Below, piece by piece: positions 60,752 through 64,000 of a DNA stretch of 64,000 bases. The stretch comes from Mesorhizobium sp. LMG 17147 (GTDB lineage Bacteria; Pseudomonadota; Alphaproteobacteria; Rhizobiales; Rhizobiaceae). The stretch covers positions 294,195 through 358,194 of the forward strand of contig NZ_JANCTC010000006.1 in assembly GCF_024297145.1 (NCBI RefSeq), in the 5' to 3' direction. Numbering within the stretch: the stretch's first letter is position 1; each line of letters begins with the position of its first letter. The notes under the pieces were generated by a model. The model did no database searches and had not been told where the DNA came from. It saw only the letters and a list, made by a program, of their open reading frames with translations. The position numbers and the translations under genes were made by a program.

Positions 60752-61561
60752 TCAGATGCCGCCGTACCAATCGTAGCCATTGTCCTCCCAATAGCCGCCT
60801 CTGCCGCCGCCGATATTGGCGAAGCCGTCGACCAGCTCGATCTTGTAGAGGTATTTCGGCATCTTGTAGCCGAGCTGGCGCTCGACGCGGACGCGCAGCG
60901 GCGCGCCGTTCTCGACCGGCAGCGGCTTGCCGTTGAGGCCATAGGCAAGGATCGTCTGCGGATGACGGGCATCGATCAGGTCGATCGAGCCGTAATATTT
61001 GATATCGCCGGCAAGGCTGCGGTCGATCGTATCGAGGCAGTGGAACATGACATAGCGCGCCTGCGGCTTGACCACGGCCTGGTCGAGCACCAGCGACAGC
61101 GGCGTGCCGGTCCATTTGGCAATGCAACTCCAGCCTTCGACGCAGTCGTGGCGGGTGATCTGGGTGCGGCTCGGCATGTTCATCAGCTGCTCGCGGGTCA
61201 GCGACAGCGGCTTTTCGACAAGGCCGGAAACCTCCAGCCGCCAGTCGGCGAAATCGCTGGCGAGCAGGCCCTTGTAGAAATCGTCGTCGGGTGCGGTGAC
61301 GCCGTTCGGCCGCTGCGGCTGGCGAATGTCGGCCTCGGTGAATTCCGGCGCCAGCGCATCAGCGCCGGCAAGCAGTCGCTGCGCCCGCCAGGTCAGGCCA
61401 TTGGCGCTTTCGAGGAAGCTGCGCAGGCTGTCGCCGACGCCAAGCTGGCTGTCGAAGGCGTCGCAGCCCGACAGCATGATGCCGGAAAGGCCGAGGCTGG
61501 CCGAGGTCAGGAACTTTCTTCGGCTTATCTGTAGCTTGGGGCTGATCTCGAATTTCGCCAT
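60752..61561 (-). CDS. Molybdopterin-dependent oxidoreductase, sulfite oxidase fold, Tat-exported
   Basis: A 269-residue periplasmic enzyme of the sulfite oxidase/MsrP superfamily. It starts with a twin-arginine signal (SRRKFLTSASLGLSGIMLSG). The molybdopterin domain has QITRHDCVEGWSCIAKWTG near residue 140 with the molybdenum-ligand cysteine, and ARYVMFHCLDTIDRSL. The C-terminus (NIGGGRGGYWEDNGYDWYG) is typical of this subfamily. The upstream gene, one base away, encodes a cytochrome b membrane protein that likely supplies or removes electrons, as MsrQ does for MsrP. The substrate cannot be told; protein methionine sulfoxide or sulfite are only possibilities. Confidence 0.9.
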   Translation of the reverse strand: MAKFEISPKLQISRRKFLTSASLGLSGIMLSGCDAFDSQLGVGDSLRSFLESANGLTWRAQRLLAGADALAPEFTEADIRQPQRPNGVTAPDDDFYKGLLASDFADWRLEVSGLVEKPLSLTREQLMNMPSRTQITRHDCVEGWSCIAKWTGTPLSLVLDQAVVKPQARYVMFHCLDTIDRSLAGDIKYYGSIDLIDARHPQTILAYGLNGKPLPVENGAPLRVRVERQLGYKMPKYLYKIELVDGFANIGGGRGGYWEDNGYDWYGGI

Positions 61562-61562
61562 G

Positions 61563-62441
61563 TCAGGCACTCCTCTCTGGCGCATTGTCGGCATGCGCCG
61601 GCGGGTCGGTTCGATACCAGCCGGTGATGATTGAGCGCAGCTCGTTGATCGGACCGGCGGCCAGGATCATCAGGATGTGGATAATGAAGAAGGCGACGAG
61701 CAGCAGCATCACCGTGAAGTGAATGGTGCGCGCCGTCTGACGGCCGCCGAGCAAATCGTTCAGGAACGGCAGCACCGAATCCATGCTCGGCGACATGGCA
61801 AGGCCGGTGATGATCATCAGCGGCAGCAGCACGAACAGCACACCGCCATAAGCCATCTTCTGCAAGGTGTTGTATTCGCGCGTGTGATGGAACCTGAACC
61901 TGGCGTGGTCGACAATGTCTCGCGGCAGGCGCCTGAAATCATCGAGGCGCGGGGCAAGATCGCGGCGCAAATGGCCGTTGATGAGGCTGGCGACCAGCCA
62001 GACCAGCAGCGTGGTGGTCAGCACCCAGGCAAAGAAGAAATGAACGACGCGCGCGGTGCCGAGATCGTAATAGGAAGGGATCGTCGCCCAGGACGGGAAA
62101 GCCCGGGAAGTCTCCTGGCCGGCCGGACCCGACCAGCCGAGCACGCCAGTGGTATCGAAGCGCTTGCCGAAGATTTCGGTGTAACCGCGCGGGCCAGCCG
62201 CGGTATTCTCGGCGCCGATGGCGAAGACGGTGTTGTTGTAGCCAAAGCCCGACTCCTTGCCGATGTAGAGCTGCGGGCGGGCGTTGAAGATCTGCAGGCC
62301 GGAAAGCAGCATGAAGAACAGCGCGATCGCCCATAGCCAATGCGTCAGCCGCGTCCAGCGCGACTGGCGATAGATCAGCGTCACATCGCTCGGCGCGGCG
62401 GTATCTGCTCCGGCGGCTTGGTTTCTGGCAAGCGATTCCAT
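61563..62441 (-). CDS. Cytochrome b561-type membrane subunit
   Basis: A 292-residue membrane protein of the Ni/Fe-hydrogenase/thiosulfate reductase cytochrome b type. Four to five helices carry the candidate heme b histidines: RLTHWLWAIALFF near residue 33, ARVVHFFFAWVL near 130, and two in IHFTVMLLLVAFFIIHILMI near 250. A large periplasmic loop lies between the first two helices. Its stop is one base ahead of the molybdopterin oxidoreductase start, so both are made together; it is the probable quinone-linked membrane anchor of that enzyme. Confidence 0.9.
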   Translation of the reverse strand: MESLARNQAAGADTAAPSDVTLIYRQSRWTRLTHWLWAIALFFMLLSGLQIFNARPQLYIGKESGFGYNNTVFAIGAENTAAGPRGYTEIFGKRFDTTGVLGWSGPAGQETSRAFPSWATIPSYYDLGTARVVHFFFAWVLTTTLLVWLVASLINGHLRRDLAPRLDDFRRLPRDIVDHARFRFHHTREYNTLQKMAYGGVLFVLLPLMIITGLAMSPSMDSVLPFLNDLLGGRQTARTIHFTVMLLLVAFFIIHILMILAAGPINELRSIITGWYRTDPPAHADNAPERSA

Positions 62442-62541
62442 CTGTTGTTCCTCCGGCCGCGCGTTCGCCGCGGCCTGTCAGATATCTTCTCCTCCCAATA
62501 CGTCGCCAGCCTAAGCGATGTTTCACCCGATCACGGATTTA

Positions 62542-63219
62542 TTACGGACTGCCGAGGCTGACGGCTAGGTTGACTGCGGCTGCGACGATGACTGTATTGA
62601 AGAAGAACGACAGGATCGAATGCACAAGCACGACACGGCGCATTTGCGAGGTCGTGATGTTGGTGTCGGCGGTTTGCGCCGTCATGCCGATCACTGTCGA
62701 AAAATAGAGGAAATCCGAGCCCTCCGGTCGCTTGCCGCCCGGGAAGTCGAGGCCGCCGACTGGAATCCTCTTTTTGGTGTCGCCATCCATCGCATCGCCG
62801 TCCAACCAATAGAGATGCGCGTAGTGAAGTGCCGCCATGGCATGGATGGTCAACCAGCCAAGCGGGATAGACAGCAGCGCGACCGTAAGCTCGACGGGAT
62901 CCGCGCTCTTCTCCCTGTTGATCAATTGAAACAATGAAATGATGGCAATAGCGACCACAACCAGAGTGACCGCGAAGATCGCCAGTACCGGCAGGTCAGT
63001 GTCGCCTGCATTCTTGCGCAGATAGCTGCCGGTAAGCCGCGGCATGTGGGCGACGACAAGAACGAGATAGGCGGCAAAGAACACATTGGCGCCGATCGAA
63101 TAGGCAAGCGGCGCACGCCAGATCAGCGCTGCGCCAAAGGCTGCCACGCCGATGCAGGCCGACACCGCGAACAGCGTGTGGCGTCGCATGGGCATCTTGG
63201 TCGTGGTACCAGCCGCCAT
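62542..63219 (-). CDS. DUF1345 membrane protein
   Basis: A 225-residue integral membrane protein of DUF1345 with about six hydrophobic segments. Family features are GWLTIHAMAALHYAHLYWLD near residue 130 with conserved histidines, GLDFPGGKRPEGSDFLYFS near 155 and VIGMTAQTADTNITTSQMR. The conserved acidic and histidine residues in a loop suggest an enzyme-like or channel-like role, but nothing is established. It starts six bases behind the YaiI gene stop and likely shares its transcript. Confidence 0.9.
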   Translation of the reverse strand: MAAGTTTKMPMRRHTLFAVSACIGVAAFGAALIWRAPLAYSIGANVFFAAYLVLVVAHMPRLTGSYLRKNAGDTDLPVLAIFAVTLVVVAIAIISLFQLINREKSADPVELTVALLSIPLGWLTIHAMAALHYAHLYWLDGDAMDGDTKKRIPVGGLDFPGGKRPEGSDFLYFSTVIGMTAQTADTNITTSQMRRVVLVHSILSFFFNTVIVAAAVNLAVSLGSP

Positions 63220-63224
63220 GGTTT

Positions 63225-63692
63225 TCAGTCCGCTGGCGCGGATTTCAGCGCTCGCCGTAGGATGCGGTCAAGCTCGCCTAGGAACCGCGAGCGATCCTGC
63301 GGCGCGAAGCTCGAATTGTAGCCCTTGCTCTCGCCGGTTTCGCGCAGGTGCTGCTTGAGGTCGCGCATCGCCACCGCCATGCCGATCGTTTCGGGCGTAA
63401 ACGGGCGTCCGGTCGGACCAAGTACGTGGGCGCCAAGCGCCACCGCGCGCGCGGCAAGCGGGATATCGGCGGTCACCACAATGTCGTTGGACCGGGCATT
63501 TTCGACGATCCAGTCGTCGGCGGCGTCCGCGCCCTTGGAGACGACGACATTGCGGATCATCGGATCGCGCGACGGACGCAAGCCGCCATTGGAGACGAAG
63601 GTGACGACAATGCCGTGCCGCTCGGCGACTTTTTCGACCTCGGCCTTCACCGGGCAAGCATCGGCGTCGACGAGAATAGCAGGTGCGGGCAT
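63225..63692 (-). CDS. YaiI/YqxD family (DUF188) protein
   Basis: A 155-residue PIN-like domain protein of DUF188. It starts with the family signature ILVDADACPVKAEVEKVAE, has NDIVVTADIPLAARAVALGA with conserved acidic residues of the nuclease-like site near residue 73, and LGPTGRPFTPETIGMAVAMRDL. The ligand or nucleic-acid substrate is unknown. A terminator separates it from the upstream partial gene, and DUF1345 follows six bases downstream. Confidence 0.94.
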   Translation of the reverse strand: MPAPAILVDADACPVKAEVEKVAERHGIVVTFVSNGGLRPSRDPMIRNVVVSKGADAADDWIVENARSNDIVVTADIPLAARAVALGAHVLGPTGRPFTPETIGMAVAMRDLKQHLRETGESKGYNSSFAPQDRSRFLGELDRILRRALKSAPAD

Positions 63693-63708
63693 CGTTGTTC
63701 CAAATGTG

Positions 63709-63735
63709 AAAGAGCCGGGCGGCGTCGCCCGGCTC
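63709..63735 (-). terminator. Rho-independent terminator behind the partial gene
   Basis: GAGCCGGGCG (63712-63721) pairs with CGCCCGGCTC (63726-63735) around a four-base loop. On the minus strand a short TTT follows, 24 bases behind the stop codon of the gene running out of the window. Confidence 0.75.
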
Positions 63736-63758
63736 GATCGATGATAGTCGAGCGGCTA

Positions 63759-64000
63759 CTAGGCCGGCAACGCGCCGGATCTCTTGGCCGTCCAGGTGGC
63801 GATATAGTCCATCAGGCCAGGATTGAGGCAATCATAAGGTTCGAGCCCGATCGACTTCAGCTGTGACCTTATGCCATCCATGCGGCTCGGATCGACACCG
63901 GATTCGATGATCGACGAGACAAAGGCGGTGAAGCCCGGAGGCGACCAGCCATCCTCCTGGAAGCGTTCCGGATGGATGAAGGACAGCCCCTTGAAAGCGT
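63759..64000 (-). CDS. Unknown protein, C-terminal 80 codons (5' partial)
   Basis: The frame is open on the minus strand from the window edge to a TAG at 63759-63761. The visible part includes [37 protein letters not shown] and the C-terminus [16 protein letters not shown]. Codon use matches neighbouring genes and a terminator follows, so it is a real gene end. No family was recognised from this fragment; the start lies outside the window. Confidence 0.7.
   Translation of the reverse strand, partial: AFKGLSFIHPERFQEDGWSPPGFTAFVSSIIESGVDPSRMDGIRSQLKSIGLEPYDCLNPGLMDYIATWTAKRSGALPA

Overview
The window is chromosomal DNA from a GC-rich alphaproteobacterium, most likely of the order Hyphomicrobiales (Rhizobiales) and close to Mesorhizobium. 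The reasons are the fused SecDF, paired 46-residue DUF1127 proteins next to cuckoo-type sRNAs, a coxMNOP-type alternative oxidase, a tandem glycine riboswitch ahead of gcvTHP, a candidate THF-II (folE) riboswitch, PhaC, and several palindromic intergenic repeats of the kind common in rhizobia. The genus is inferred, not proven. No insertion sequence, prophage, integrase or CRISPR array was seen.

Layout. 1-5.3 kb: secDF (5' end outside the window) with two small genes behind it, then trmFO. 5.0-5.8 kb: two DUF1127 genes followed on the same strand by two blocks of three hairpins, all six showing the anti-Shine-Dalgarno loop CCTCCTCCC. 5.9-9.6 kb: a DUF2157/GDYXXLXY membrane pair, tRNA-Leu(TAG) and trigger factor. 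9.7-21 kb: a respiratory region with a soluble cytochrome c, heme O synthase (ctaB), a DUF2189 membrane protein, and on the minus strand SPW-repeat protein, DUF2231 protein, a lipoprotein sugar dehydrogenase and coxM-N-O-P plus a subunit IV. 21-26.5 kb: a GT4 glycosyltransferase, a methyltransferase and a large GGDEF-EAL protein. 26.6-29 kb: radC, map, a DUF982 gene and tRNA-Glu(TTC). 29-38.6 kb: an M15-type peptidase, phaC, a small lipoprotein, an aminotransferase with hom, glpX and recJ. 38.6-46.2 kb: patatin, hisI, folE with its riboswitch, a NifU-like scaffold, a GcvA/AmpR-type LysR regulator, a 55-residue ORF, yidD, a class D beta-lactamase and thrS. 46.4-54.5 kb: a secreted protein, a nitroreductase, a CoA-ester lyase/MaoC pair, a DUF2336 protein, parE and a diguanylate cyclase. 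54.5-64 kb: gcvTHP, an amino-acid binding protein, a DUF3011 protein, a molybdopterin oxidoreductase with its cytochrome b, DUF1345 and YaiI proteins, and one gene cut by the window end.

Most genes are housekeeping. The parts that work as units are the accessory aa3-type oxidase with a possible electron donor and heme supplier beside it, the glycine cleavage operon under its riboswitch, and the DUF1127/cuckoo RNA locus, which by analogy with Rhodobacter is a stress-induced RNA-protein regulatory module. The cuckoo locus, the folE leader and the oxidase island are the best candidates for a closer look.
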